Source: Diploptera punctata
Lineage: Eukaryota > Arthropoda > Insecta > Blattodea > Blaberidae
DNA length: 64,000 nucleotides
Assembly: GCA_030220185.1 (NCBI GenBank)
Contig: JASPKZ010000423.1
Location: 1 to 64,000 of the forward strand
Direction of reading: 5' to 3'
Shown here: one piece after another, positions 39,441 through 49,504 of the stretch
How the letters are laid out: every line of letters begins with the position of its first letter
Numbering within the stretch: position 1 is the first letter of the stretch
Notes under the pieces: generated by a model
The model's input: the letters and a program-made list of their open reading frames with translations, nothing else
Databases searched by the model: none
Told to the model about the DNA's origin: nothing
Translations under genes and position numbers: made by a program

Positions 39441-42355
39441 TTAATTATTAGACAACAGGTAACTGTATAAGCGTGACTTAAAGGTACCAAGTGTGCGGCA
39501 ACCCCTGATATCTTGAGGAAGGAGATTCCAGGAGCGGGCAGAGGCTACTGTGAAGGAAGTAGAATAGGAGGAAGTGCTATGAAGAGGAATTGTTAGCAGA
39601 CTGCTATCTTGTGATCTAGTGTCAATATTGTGGTAAGAGGATAACTTCTCAAATCTAGACGCCAGGTAAGTAGGGATGTAGGAATTCAGAAGCTTGAAAA
39701 GTAGTGAAAGAGAGTGCAATTTACGTCTGTCAGTAAGACGGAGCCAAGAGAGGTTATTAAAGTGTTCGGAAATATGGTCATAACGGCGGATATTGAAAAT
39801 GAATCGAACGCAAGCATTATGAACACGCTGCAGTCTCTGCGACAATTCATAGTTTAGATCATTATATATAATGTCACAATAATCGAAGTGTGGTAACACA
39901 AGATTCTGCACAAGGATTTGTTTTAACGAAACTGGGAGAAAATTCTTTAAACGTCTAAGATAATGTAAGATGGAGAAAGTCTTTTTACATATGTGTTTCA
40001 CTTGTGTTTGCCAGGTTAAATTTGCGTCTAGATGTAGTCCAAGATCTATTACTGAAGAAGAATAAGGGATGATTATATTATTTATAGTAATGTTTGGTAG
40101 TGTAGATATGTCAAAGGTTGTAAGCAGTCTTTGTTGTCCCATTAGAATTACTTGTGACTTGTTAGGATTTAGATTTAGACCGATACTTGAAGACCAGTTA
40201 AAGATGGATATGAGATCGTCATTCATTTTTGTCAAGCTGTTATAGAGAGAATGAGGAGGTGAATGTAGGTAAATTTGGAGATCATCAGCGTAGAGGTGAT
40301 AACGGCAGTGCTTTAGTACAGTTGGCAAGTCATTTATGTAGATTGAGAAAAGAAGAGGTCCGAGAACACTGCCCTGGGGGACTCCAGCCGGCACGTTGCG
40401 CCAAGACGAAGATCTAGAGTTTAATGAAACGTATTGTTGACGACCGTGCAGGTATGAGTCGAACCAGGATACAGCGCTGTCAGACAAGTGTAGGTGCTTG
40501 AGCTTTATCATAAGTAAGTCGTGGTCTACTGTGTCAAAAGCTTTGCTGAAGTCAAGTAAGGTTAAAGGAGTCAATTGACGTCTGTCCACGGCTTCACGAA
40601 TATCTTCAGTAATTTTTAGCAAAGCTGTGGTTGTGCTATGACCATATCTAAAGCCGGATTGATAAGGATCAAGGAGGTGATTTTCTTGGAGATATTCAGT
40701 CATTTGCTTATGTACAATATGTTCCAGGGCTTTAGATAATGTCGGAAGGATGCTAATCGGTCGGTAGTCATTACAGTTAGCAGGTGTACTTATTTTTGGT
40801 ATAGGCCGAACTCTAGACTGTTTCCATACAGTAGGGAAGATAGAAGTTATAAGGGAAGCATTAAAAATATGAGTCACTGTGGGTAGTATAATGTCAATGA
40901 TTTTATTTAGCATTAAAATGCTGATGTTATCTGTTCCTTGTGCATTGGATTTAATCCGCTTGAGTGCTTTTTTAACGTCTATAGGCGAAATGTCGTTAAA
41001 GTGAAATTTATCTCTTCCTATATGGGGGGATGGGGATAAGTCTTTAAGAATGTCTGTTTTAGTCTTGTTGTCTGGAGGTGTCATGGGTATTGAGGTAAAA
41101 TGTTCATTTAAGTCATCTACAGAAATGTCTATAGAGTCAGTTGAGGGATTCAACTGTCTAAGTCCCATTGCACGGAGATTTCGCCAAGTGTCCCGTGCAC
41201 TTATTTCAGGTCCGATTATACTGTGGGCGTGTCGTAGTTTGGCATTGCGTATAGTTTGTGTAGTTGTGTTTCTAAGTTGTTTGTACAGTTGCCAGTTCTC
41301 GTCATTTTTATGTCGTCTGTATGTTCGGTATGCTTTGTCTCGTTTTGACATAAGTTCACGTATTGAGTCATTCATCCAGGGTGCAGGGGGGCGGGAAAAT
41401 CGTCGGGTTTTTACTGGTGCATGTCTATCATATAGTTGTAATATCAGTGTATTAAATGTGTCTACTTTTTCATCAACTGATCTAAGATTCCATATTGTGT
41501 ACCATGGTAGTTCTAAAGCGTCTGATTTTAGTTTAGTATCGTCTATGTTTTGTAAATTTCTGTACGTAATCAATTTAGAGCGTCTTTTAGGACATTGGAG
41601 TGAGTATTCTACGAATACAATGTCATGAGCAGATATGCCGGGAGCAGGAATTTGTCCATATGACAGTACTTTCTGTGGATGTGTAGTCACTATTAAGTCC
41701 AGTAGAGTGTCGGTATTAGCAGTATGATGTGTGGCAGAGAAAGGAACAATTGTCATATTTAAGCTTTGGAACATATTTTTAAGTTGTATGGCTGGTGAGT
41801 CAGTCTGAAGAAGATTTGTATTAAAATCGCCTGCGACAATAACGTGTTCATAATGAGGTAATGAATCGTTCAGAGCGTTTTCTAGATCCGAAAGGTGCCT
41901 TATTTTTGGAGGTTTGTATACAATGCATAAGAGACATTTTTTTAGACTGGCTTGAATTTCTACGAATAAGAACTCAGGGCGAGCGGAATATACAGAAGGG
42001 GACTTGTGGACAATTCTTGGATTAAGCTCATTTGATATAAAGGCACAAACTCCTCCACCTCTTTTATCTATTCTGTCATTTCTGAGCAATGTATATCCGT
42101 CTAGGTGAACAAGGGACGAAGGTATGGAGGGGTCAGCCAGGTTTCCGAAATTAAAATGGCGCTCAGTCCAAGAGATGAAAATATGGTTTCAAACTCATCA
42201 AAGTGGGACAGAATGCTTTGTGAATTTACGTGAGCGATTTTAAGTGATGATTTATCAATAGAAAATGCATTCTTAAGTAGACTAGTAGTATTTGTTGTTG
42301 GAGGGGATGGTTGGGATTGAGGAATGTTGCTACCTGCGTTAAAAGTTGTCTGCAC
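39441..42355 (-). pseudogene. LINE-B ORF2: AP-type endonuclease and reverse transcriptase, one frameshift
   Basis: The N-terminal frame (42355 to 42101, open further upstream to about 42480 without a clear ATG) has HVNSQSILSHFDEFE and ISETWL of the apurinic-type endonuclease. A one-base deletion near 42135 shifts frame. The remaining 882 codons carry the endonuclease motifs GDFN (residues 87-90 of that frame) and SAHD (153-156). The RT motifs are RPISILPTLSKALE, DFSKAFDTVDHDLL (513-526), GVPQGSVLGPLLF (569-581) and the catalytic YADD (600-603). It ends FKSRLYSYLLSNN. No RNase H is seen. ORF2 would nick target DNA and reverse-transcribe element RNA in the nucleus. Otherwise intact. Confidence 0.9.
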
Positions 42356-42644
42356 AATAAGAGGGTGATTGGAGAAGGTGAGTGAGTCAGAGGTTGCAAA
42401 TATGTCTTCATTTGTCAGCTCAATGTTGCCAATAGCAGAAAGTAAAAATAAACTATGTACTGTAATAACTCTAATAAAATTAAAATAATTTAGCTAAACA
42501 AAGAACTTAAATTAAAATAAAACAAGTAAGTTGTCCTAAATAAAAAATAATAAACTTAAAACTTACCTAAATTAGAAATAAATTAACAATATAATTGTTA
42601 GCAAAGAAAAGACAAAGTAAACATATTTTACACTCAGGTCCTAT

Positions 42645-43304
42645 CTAATTGATATCCGTAGAAGATCTAATTTTGCGTTTTTCGCCATTCACTTTAGCTA
42701 TGACGGCACCGTCCATTGTCCATACATTTTGAATACCGTATTTCTGTATACTCTCTTGTAGCAGGCGATAGCGACACTTCGTTAGGTCCTCGCGAACAGT
42801 GACCCCACTTCCTTTCAACTTTTTCTTGCTTAGAAAAACTTCACTGCGCTTGCGGTAACTAACAAATTTCACTATTATAGCCCGCGGTCTTTCAGCATTA
42901 CTAACACCAACACGGTGACTTCTGTCAATGTCAGTCACTGATAAATCGACACCGATTTTTTTGGCCACCTCGATGGCTTTCTGGCCAGTGTGCTCTCCGG
43001 CCTCTTCTTTTACACCAAAAATCCTGAGGCATTGACGTCTCTGGTATTGTTCTAAGTCGTCTATTTTATTTTCTAACACCTCAATCTTTCTGTCTTTTTC
43101 ATCGAGGGTCTTTTTCAGATCCTCAATTACTTTAGTGTTGTCCTGGATGGTCTTCTGCAGTTCCGCCACTACCTGGTCCCGCAACATGGACACAAACACC
43201 TGCAGAGTGCCGGGATCCTGTAGCGCCTCTTTCACCACACGTTTCACAGCTTCCTCCGTAGAACTTGTCGAATCATTGTTAGAATTACGTGTGTTTTTTC
43301 CCAT
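42645..43304 (-). CDS. LINE-B ORF1 protein (L1-ORF1p-like RNA-binding protein)
   Basis: 219 codons from an ATG at 43304 (the frame is open further upstream but has no earlier ATG seen). Residues about 20-55 are acidic and helical. A coiled coil follows (KKTLDEKDRKIEVLENKIDD). Next is an RRM-like segment beginning CLRIFGVKEE with RAIIVKFVSYRKR, and a C-terminal domain with VREDLTKCRYRLLQES and WTMDGAVIAKVNG. By analogy with L1-type ORF1 proteins it should trimerise and coat the element RNA. Uninterrupted, consistent with a young copy. Confidence 0.9.
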   Translation of the reverse strand: MGKNTRNSNNDSTSSTEEAVKRVVKEALQDPGTLQVFVSMLRDQVVAELQKTIQDNTKVIEDLKKTLDEKDRKIEVLENKIDDLEQYQRRQCLRIFGVKEEAGEHTGQKAIEVAKKIGVDLSVTDIDRSHRVGVSNAERPRAIIVKFVSYRKRSEVFLSKKKLKGSGVTVREDLTKCRYRLLQESIQKYGIQNVWTMDGAVIAKVNGEKRKIRSSTDIN

Positions 43305-43522
43305 GTTGTTAAATGTACACACTTTTGACACTAACTAATATAAATTTAAACTTAAACTCACTACGAATATACAACTTTAGCTATGAAATAACGAAGGCAC
43401 CTGCTGAAAAATAACTTAAAACCTGGAGCGTAACTTGTGCGTGTTAGTAGCTAGCCGCCATGACACTATGCTTATGTCCGCGCGGCCATGAACCTTCGGG
43501 TTCGATAGTGCCAGTGAGTAAG

Positions 43523-43525
<3 letters not shown>

Positions 43526-43584
<59 letters not shown>

Positions 43585-43602
43585 TACTATTATTATTATT
43601 AT
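43526..43602. repeat. (ATT)n microsatellite
   Basis: Follows the (GTAA)n end of the RTE copy. One interruption (TTTAC). Confidence 0.95.
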
Positions 43603-43604
43603 CT

Positions 43605-43800
43605 ACGGGGTACATTCCCTTTAACCTTCTTACAAAAAGTTTCCATGCCTCTCTTAATTCCCCATTTTTCACACATATGCTGTCCAGCGCAGTATACGGG
43701 ATTTAACTGTTGTATTTATATCTGATTTACTACAAACGGCTCACTGTTATGTAGTCTTCTCCATTCTCAAAGCTCAATACTATTTAGGCTTCACTGGCTC
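43605..43800 (-). mobile_element. RTE-type LINE fragment, highly diverged
   Basis: The minus strand matches GEWR...NNEL and the RTE segment around ACTTTTTGTAAGAAGG, a relic of LLVGKPEGK. Barely recognisable. Confidence 0.5.
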
Positions 43801-44045
43801 AAGGTAAGAAATGTACAATTATATTTTGCTAGGACTCAACTAGGCAATGCCCAGGTGCGGAAATAATAATATATTGATCAGTGCAGCCTTATCTACCAGG
43901 AAATAATTAATTTACTTTAGTAAAATATTAAATTCTTTAAAATAATGATATATGTACCTTTTTATATCAGTCTTCTTCAATTAAAATGGGTTTTTGTTTA
44001 AAAATCTTCGTTAATTAGTTAAAACCGTGTAGGCCTTTCAGAACT

Positions 44046-44703
44046 AACAACTCACTGGCACTATCGAACATATAGGTTCATGGCCGAGCGGACAAAAGTT
44101 CTCCATACATTTATATCCTGAGCTACTGTTTTCCAGTCATTCCTTGTATAATCTACTTCCCTCAAATCATAGTTAATGTTAATTTTCCACCTCATTCTTG
44201 GTCTACCAACTGGGCGTTTTCCTTCTGGTTTTCCTACAAGAAGTTTCCATGCACGTCTTTCATTCCCATTCGTGCCACGTGTCCTGTCTATCGCAGTCTC
44301 CTAGACTAAACTGTTCTTATTATATCTGGCTTCCTATAAAGACCATGCAGTTCACTGTTTAGTATCTTCTCCATTCAACTGTCTGTTCATCTCTCCTTGG
44401 TCCAAAAAAAAAATTCTTAAGAACTGTATTCTCAAATAATCATAATCTTTTATCCTCCCTTATAGTTATAGTCCATGTTTCGTATTCATATAATATAACT
44501 GGTAGAATAATAGTTCTATATACGTATTTTCAGTTTAACGTTTTTTGAAAGGAGTTGCAAGCGTCCCTGTAATGCATAACAGCACGCATTACCGGAATTG
44601 AGTCTATATTTAATTTCTTAGTGCATCTCATTCCTATTTGTGATGATTGTTGGTAGGTATTTGAATTCAGCCACGTCCTCAGAATTTCCCTCATTTGTCA
44701 TTA
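44046..44703 (-). mobile_element. RTE-type LINE RT C-terminal region, long but decayed
   Basis: The minus strand spans from GELMTNEGNSEDVAEFKYL (about 44640-44703) through AVMHYRD-like and ILPVILYEYETW-like blocks, KSR...RW and KPEGKRPVGRPRMRWK. It ends in GTCCGCTCGGCCATGAACCT near 44080. Frames are broken many times. It is the longest RTE remnant here and shows the domain order. Confidence 0.8.
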
Positions 44704-45339
44704 GCTCTCCATTTTCATTATAGGCTATATACAATATATTTAGTTTTATTAATATTTACTTGTTGGATTCTGAATGGCCTACATGACTTTATCTTATCAA
44801 CGAAGTTTTTTAAAGAAAAAATCCATTTTAATCGAGAAAGACATAAAAAGGTACTTACGTTAATATTTAACATTAAAATTATTCCGATATAACCTAATTG
44901 TGGTTGCAATGAATTTTAGAAATATTAATAAAATATATATAGTTTATATTTATGTAGTATTACGTAACGCTTCCCTTTTTTAGCAACAAGTATTTCTTTT
45001 TATTTTAAAGTTGTTCGTACAACTCAAGAGACTGATTACTTTGCAATGTTATTCTCTAAATTCTGTAAACATGTAGACATGACGAGGAGCGTTACTTCAT
45101 CTAGGGAAGGATTTTTCAAGGCTTGTGGAGCTGTGATTAATGAAGACGACTAACAATTAGGTGATGAGATGAAGACGTCGCGGCGGGAGATAAACTTCAA
45201 CATGGGTTTAATGTCAAATGTAAGTATTCACTTTATAAGAACAAAAAATCTTACATTGCTTTTCCATGTCAATGAGCATAGAACTGAACACATATAACAT
45301 CCTAATGAGATATGAACATATTATTTTTATTTTCAGCGA
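44704..45339. other. No gene seen
   Basis: AT-rich filler with only short frames. Confidence 0.5.
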
Positions 45340-45895
45340 TTTTCAAACATTGACTATTTAACTCATGCCTCAAATGGGAGTCAATGACCAATCACGTTTC
45401 AATGATTTTTTATTTACAACCAATCACAGTCGTGTTTAGCCTAGAATTTACCAACTAAAGTTTATCATAATGCCACGAGTGATTTCCAAATTATCGATAA
45501 ATTGACGACTCACGAAATGAGAAGTGAATTTATGTAGAGAATTTGGAAATCAAGAGTGGCATTTATAAGGACTATTTAACGAATAAAATTAAGCAGTTTA
45601 CTCACAAATAATTATTTAAATATAGTTATTTTAAAATATTTATATATTTAATGTAAACGGCGATGTTTGAAAACAAATGAGAAACGATTGGTACGCTTCA
45701 TCTGCTTCTTTTGTTCATCACTACAACCAGATCATATTATTTATTGCCAAAGAAACGCAATATTGTAAGAATGCACTCTAGCGGAGAAAAAAATGAAACA
45801 TATCAAACTGTATATTAATTCATTTCTGATGTCCTATGACAATTATATTTTTCTGGAATGTTATTACCTGGGAAAAACACATTTATGAAAGTGCA

Positions 45896-46163
45896 GCTGT
45901 ACAAGATTGGATAGGATAAGGAATGAAGATATAGGAACAGAGTTAAATATATGTCCATTGGATGAGAAAATCAGAGAATATAGAGAGAAATGGTTTACAC
46001 ATGTGGAAAGAATGAATGTAACAAGATTACCAAGAGCAGCATTCAACTACAAGCCAAGAGGTTCAAGGAATGTAGGAAGGCCAGTGAAAAGATGGACAGA
46101 ACAACTGTAAGGCGGAACAAGACAATTTGCCTAGCCCGTGAAGAAGAAGAAGAAGAAGAAGAA
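45896..46163 (+). mobile_element. GAA-tailed LINE C-terminal fragment inserted in FB-1 arm
   Basis: Reads LNICPLDEKIREYREKWFTH, VERMNVTRLPRAAFNYKPRG and GRPVKRWTEQL, then a (GAA)n tail. GAAAGTGCA at 45887-45895 and 46164-46172 is a 9-bp target duplication. Confidence 0.9.
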
Positions 46164-46954
46164 GAAAGTGCAAACAGTGGGTTTCCTTTTTGGTGGTATA
46201 ATAAATTGTTACAAATACTCTTATATTAACTCCCGCACGCGTTACGTGTTGACATTCATGCACTATATATACAATCTGGTAGCCGTATTTCTTAAAGCGT
46301 CAGTCACTGCAAAATAATGCTATGACCTATTCAGAATGTTAAAAAGGGGGTGATTTCTTTATTATTATAAACTTTAGTTGGTAAATTCTAGGCGAAACAT
46401 GACTGTGATTGGTTTTAAATCAAAAGTCATTGAAATGTGATTGGTCATTGACTCCCATTTGGGGCATGAGTTAAATAGTCATAATAAAGAAAGCATCTCC
46501 TTTTAACGTTCTGAATAGGTCATAGCATTATTTTGCAGTGACTGACCCTCCAAGAAATACGGCTATCAGATTGTATATATACTGCATGAATGTCAGCTGC
46601 AAGCGCATGCGAGAGATACTATAAAAACATTTGTAACAATTGATTATACCACAAAAAAATAAGCCACTGTTTGCACTTTCTTAAATTAATTATTTTCCAG
46701 GATATGACGTCGCAGAAAAATTTAATTGACATATTTACATCATAGGACATCTATAACGTTGGTTATAAATTTCTCCACTAGGGTACATTCTTACAACATT
46801 GTGATCCTTTGGCAATAAATAATATTATGATCTGGTTGCAATGATAAACAAAAGAAGCAAATGAAGCGTACCAATCGTTTCTCATTTGTTTTCAAACATC
46901 CCCGTTTATAATAAATAAATAAATAAATATATATATATATCATCATCATCATAG

Positions 46955-47363
46955 TACATTCACGAATTTAGGCCATTTGTTGACCTGTTTCGGCCTCAAG
47001 AGAAACACCATCCAGAAGTCTTTTGAGTGGACGTCCTCGTCTTCTTCTTCCTGCAGGTTGATATCTTAACATTTGTTTGGGTATTCTGTGATCTTCCATT
47101 CGATGAACATGTTGCATCCATCTTGACTTATAATCAGAAATTTTGTTTTCTAAAGATTCCATGTGTAATTCTTCTAAGATTTCTTCATTTTTTTTGTGAT
47201 CTAGTAGTGTGCAGTGTGCAGTCCTCCGAAGATATCTCATTTCAGCAGATCTAAGTCTCTGTATATCCTTCTGTTTCAACGTCCATACTTCGCTACCATA
47301 CAAAAGAGTTGGAAGAGCCAGTGTTTTATACACTTTCAGTCTTGAATGCTTTTGGACTAACTG
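46955..47363 (-). mobile_element. Non-LTR LINE C-terminal fragment
   Basis: The minus frame 46968-47333 reads MYKTLALPTLLYGSEVWTLK, QRLRSAEMRYLRRTAHCTLL and HRIPKQMLRYQPAGRRRRGR, ending LDGVSLEAETGQQMA. Closely related to 20243-20463. It sits between the two parts of the FB-1 right arm. Confidence 0.85.
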
Positions 47364-47366
47364 TCG

Positions 47367-47650
47367 TCATATTTCAATTCCTTCTGGCTTTTTTCGTGTT
47401 GAGACTTGAAAGTAGTTTTGAAGTTCCTTAGGACAGGTTACTGGCCCGACGCTAAGTAGTCCAGTGGTAGGGCTGCTACCTTTTAGTCTCTGGAGAGACA
47501 TTAGGATACCGCATTTACTCAGTACCAGATGGAACGGTTATACCGCCGTGACTCGGTCCTCAGAGCCTCGTTTGTGAAAACGGGTTGTACCACGAGAAGG
47601 TGAGGATGAGAATTAGGTAGGAGAGGTTATACACACGTCACTACCCCTTA
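47367..47650 (+). repeat. Repeat E (possible SINE), plus orientation
   Basis: Starts ATTTCAATTCCTTCTGGC and ends CACTACCCCTTACAA. About 97% identical to the reverse complement of 20466-20752. GTCCAGTGGTAGGGCTGC is A-box-like. Lies directly beside the LINE fragment, as at the other locus. Confidence 0.7.
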
Positions 47651-47937
47651 CAACCCATATATATATATATATTTTTTTTAAATATCTATAGTTACATAAT
47701 GATTTGTGAGTAAACAACTTAATTTTATTCGTTAATAGTCCTAACAAATGCCACTCTTGATTTCCAAATTATCTAGATAAATTCACTCCTCACTTGGTGA
47801 GTCGTGAATTTATTGATAATTTGGAAATCACTCGTGGCATTACTTAAGACAATTTTTTTACAGATCTCCGCCAATTCTATCTGGAAGACAACGAAAATGA
47901 CGATAATTATAACGTATTATTTAGCAGGTTTCATAAA

Positions 47938-48430
47938 GTCTTCTTCTTCTTCACTTCACGGGCTAGGCAACATACCTGTTCCGCCTCACAGTTGTTCTGT
48001 CCATCTTTTCACTGGCCTTCCTAAGTTCCTTGAACCTCTTGGCTTGTAGTAAATGCTGCTTTTTGTAATCTTGTTACGTTCATTCTTTCTATCTACACCA
48101 TTTTCTCTATATTCTTCAATTTTATAATTTAATGGACATATATTTAACTCCGTTTCATAATATTTCACAACATATTCATACGCCCAACTAATATATTGAC
48201 ATTCTCCTCCGCATTTCTCTTTCATTTCAATCTTCATCGTTAAATCCCTTTTCCCTCATGCTACTAAAAAATCATCAATCCACGTTATTATGGCCGTCCT
48301 CTTCTTCTTCTACCAAGTGGCAACAATTCTGTTATGCTTCTTGGTAATATAATCTCTCATTCTTTTTAAATGATCTTATCATTTTAATTGTTTGTTTTTT
48401 TAAGAAATCCACAAGTGAAATTTGAACACT
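47938..48430 (-). mobile_element. GAA-tailed LINE fragment plus adjacent LINE relic
   Basis: The minus frame 47986-48237 reads ELNICPLNYKIEEYRENGVD, KITKSSIYYKPRGSRNLGR and PVKRWTEQL, with a (TTC)n (that is, GAA tail) at about 47940-47952. It is the same family as 45896-46163. Upstream, 48239-48430 is a different degenerate LINE stretch shared with 15590-16035. Confidence 0.75.
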
Positions 48431-48439
48431 TATCTGTCA

Positions 48440-48685
48440 CAAACCAGGTTAGAAAAGGGCGAGGGGAGGAATAAGAATCTCGAAAAAAACAGGGATTTGT
48501 ATATCCGGCTGATAGTACCCTGTGAGGGCTCACTCCTAGGTTTACAGGTACCGCTTTAAGGGCTAAAGGAAGATAAAACCTTGATTAAAAATATCCTAGT
48601 CTCCAGGTTGGAGCTAGCGCACTGATTCGTTTGAAAAAATGTACAACGCTAAAAAGCCCAAAAATGAAATATGGAACGGATTTTG

Positions 48686-48690
<5 letters not shown>
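48440..48690. other. Unassigned, repeat-like
   Basis: Contains GATAGTACCCTGTGAGGGCT and TTTACAGGTACCGCTTTAAG. It has the look of a LINE 5'/3' UTR but has no second copy in the window. Confidence 0.35.
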
Positions 48691-48727
<37 letters not shown>

Positions 48728-48729
<2 letters not shown>

Positions 48730-49025
48730 GTCTCGAGGTAGCGTGCTGTCTTGTCACGCAGCGGGCCCGGGTTCGATTCCCGGTCGGGACAGGCTCCTGG
48801 GTGAGGTTTTTCCTCACCTGTAAGACAAATGTCAGGAAGCTTAAGTCCTAACGGTCCCCGAAAATCATCCGGCCATCATCATTATCATTATCATCATCAT
48901 CCCCTTCACCGGTGTGGAAAGCAACGGGAAGCTACCACACCTATAATTCCCTAGTAAAGCTGCAAAGCATAGTATGGAAATGCTATGATTGCAGTGAAAT
49001 ACCTGCCCTCAGGCAGAATTAGTAT

Positions 49026-49027
<2 letters not shown>
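48728..49027 (+). repeat. SINE-1, full length, flanked by TA/TG microsatellites
   Basis: B-box GGGTTCGATTCCCGG at 48768-48782, complete body and tail (GGCAGAATTAGTATGGA). Preceded by (TA)n(TG)n at 48691-48727 and followed by (TA)n at 49029-49070. The first few head bases are replaced by the TG run. Confidence 0.9.
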
Positions 49028-49071
<44 letters not shown>

Positions 49072-49074
49072 CCA

Positions 49075-49382
49075 GCCACATGAGCTAGTGCCCAGAACTA
49101 CTGATTACAGTTCATGGGGGTACCGGGTTCAATTCCCGGTGAGACCACATATTTTTTCTTAAAAAGGGAATTATTACTGTGCCCTTACATGGTACGGATT
49201 TAGGTTAAGTTTAGGTTTAACGACTCGCCTGGTGCTTCACTGTCATCCATCGCCTATACTATGTTCGGGGTAACGTAACTCCGCCTTGCTGGCGCCCCAA
49301 CTTATGAAGTGGGTAACAGTTCCGCCCGCTAATACTAGGAGAGAATGCCAGAAATGTCAAAGACAACCTTGTGGCTTTGGTG
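49075..49382 (+). repeat. SINE-8: different tRNA-like head with the SINE-1b tail
   Basis: The head GCTAGTGCCCAGAACTACTG has a B-box, GGGTTCAATTCCCGG, at about 49127-49141. It is followed by a body and the tail GCCTTGCTGGCGCCCCAACT ... GAGAGAATGCCAGAAATGTC, which on this strand is the same tail as in SINE-1b (51110, 13740). Confidence 0.75.
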
Positions 49383-49384
49383 TG

Positions 49385-49385
<1 letters not shown>

Positions 49386-49431
<46 letters not shown>

Positions 49432-49465
49432 TTGTGTGTGTGTGTGGTTGTTGTGTGTGTGTGTA

Positions 49466-49502
<37 letters not shown>
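49386..49502. repeat. (TA)n(TG)n compound microsatellite
   Basis: TA units then TG units with TT and TATG interruptions. Reads as poly(Cys-Val) in one frame, which is not a gene. Confidence 0.95.
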
Positions 49503-49503
<1 letters not shown>

Positions 49504-49504
49504 T

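Larger units (their letters stand above)
39136..43469 (-). mobile_element. Full-length LINE-B (CR1/L2-like non-LTR retrotransposon)
   Basis: A 4.33-kb element with a 5' UTR of about 165 bp, ORF1, a 5'-extended ORF2, a 3' UTR with (TA)n and the AAGGCCTTAAGGCC palindrome, AATAAAG and an ATT tail. GCTTAT at 39130-39135 and 43470-43475 is a 6-bp target duplication. It interrupts an RTE copy. Other truncated copies in the window share this 3' end, with tails that grow into ATT microsatellites. Confidence 0.95.
38747..43515 (+). mobile_element. RTE-type LINE C-terminus, split by full-length LINE-B
   Basis: Left part 38747-39135 is open as ETWALTLREERRLRVFENKV, GEWRRLYNNELHGLY and RLRWAGHVARMGNERRAW to DVWRAY. 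It resumes at 43470 with GCTTATGTCCGCGCGGCCAT and (GTAA)n. This is one of the best-preserved RTE 3' regions here. The RT core is missing. Confidence 0.9.
45340..47850. mobile_element. FB-1: large palindromic element with two nested insertions
   Basis: The left arm (45475 to about 46380) and right arm (about 46385 to 47850) are inverted copies around a centre near 46365-46490 (ACTTTAGTTGGTAAATTCTA ... TGATTGGTCATTGACTCCCA). Both outer ends are ~95-nt hairpins with TAATGCCACGAGTGATTTCC at the tip. The left arm is interrupted by a LINE at 45896-46163. The right arm is interrupted by LINE plus repeat E sequence at about 46940-47660. A further inverted piece of the centre lies at 45340-45474. No transposase is visible. 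Other copies at 30155 and 57655. Confidence 0.85.

Noticed and set aside
41050..41628. 192-codon plus-strand frame
   Set aside because: Antisense shadow of LINE-B ORF2, which has clear RT motifs on the other strand.
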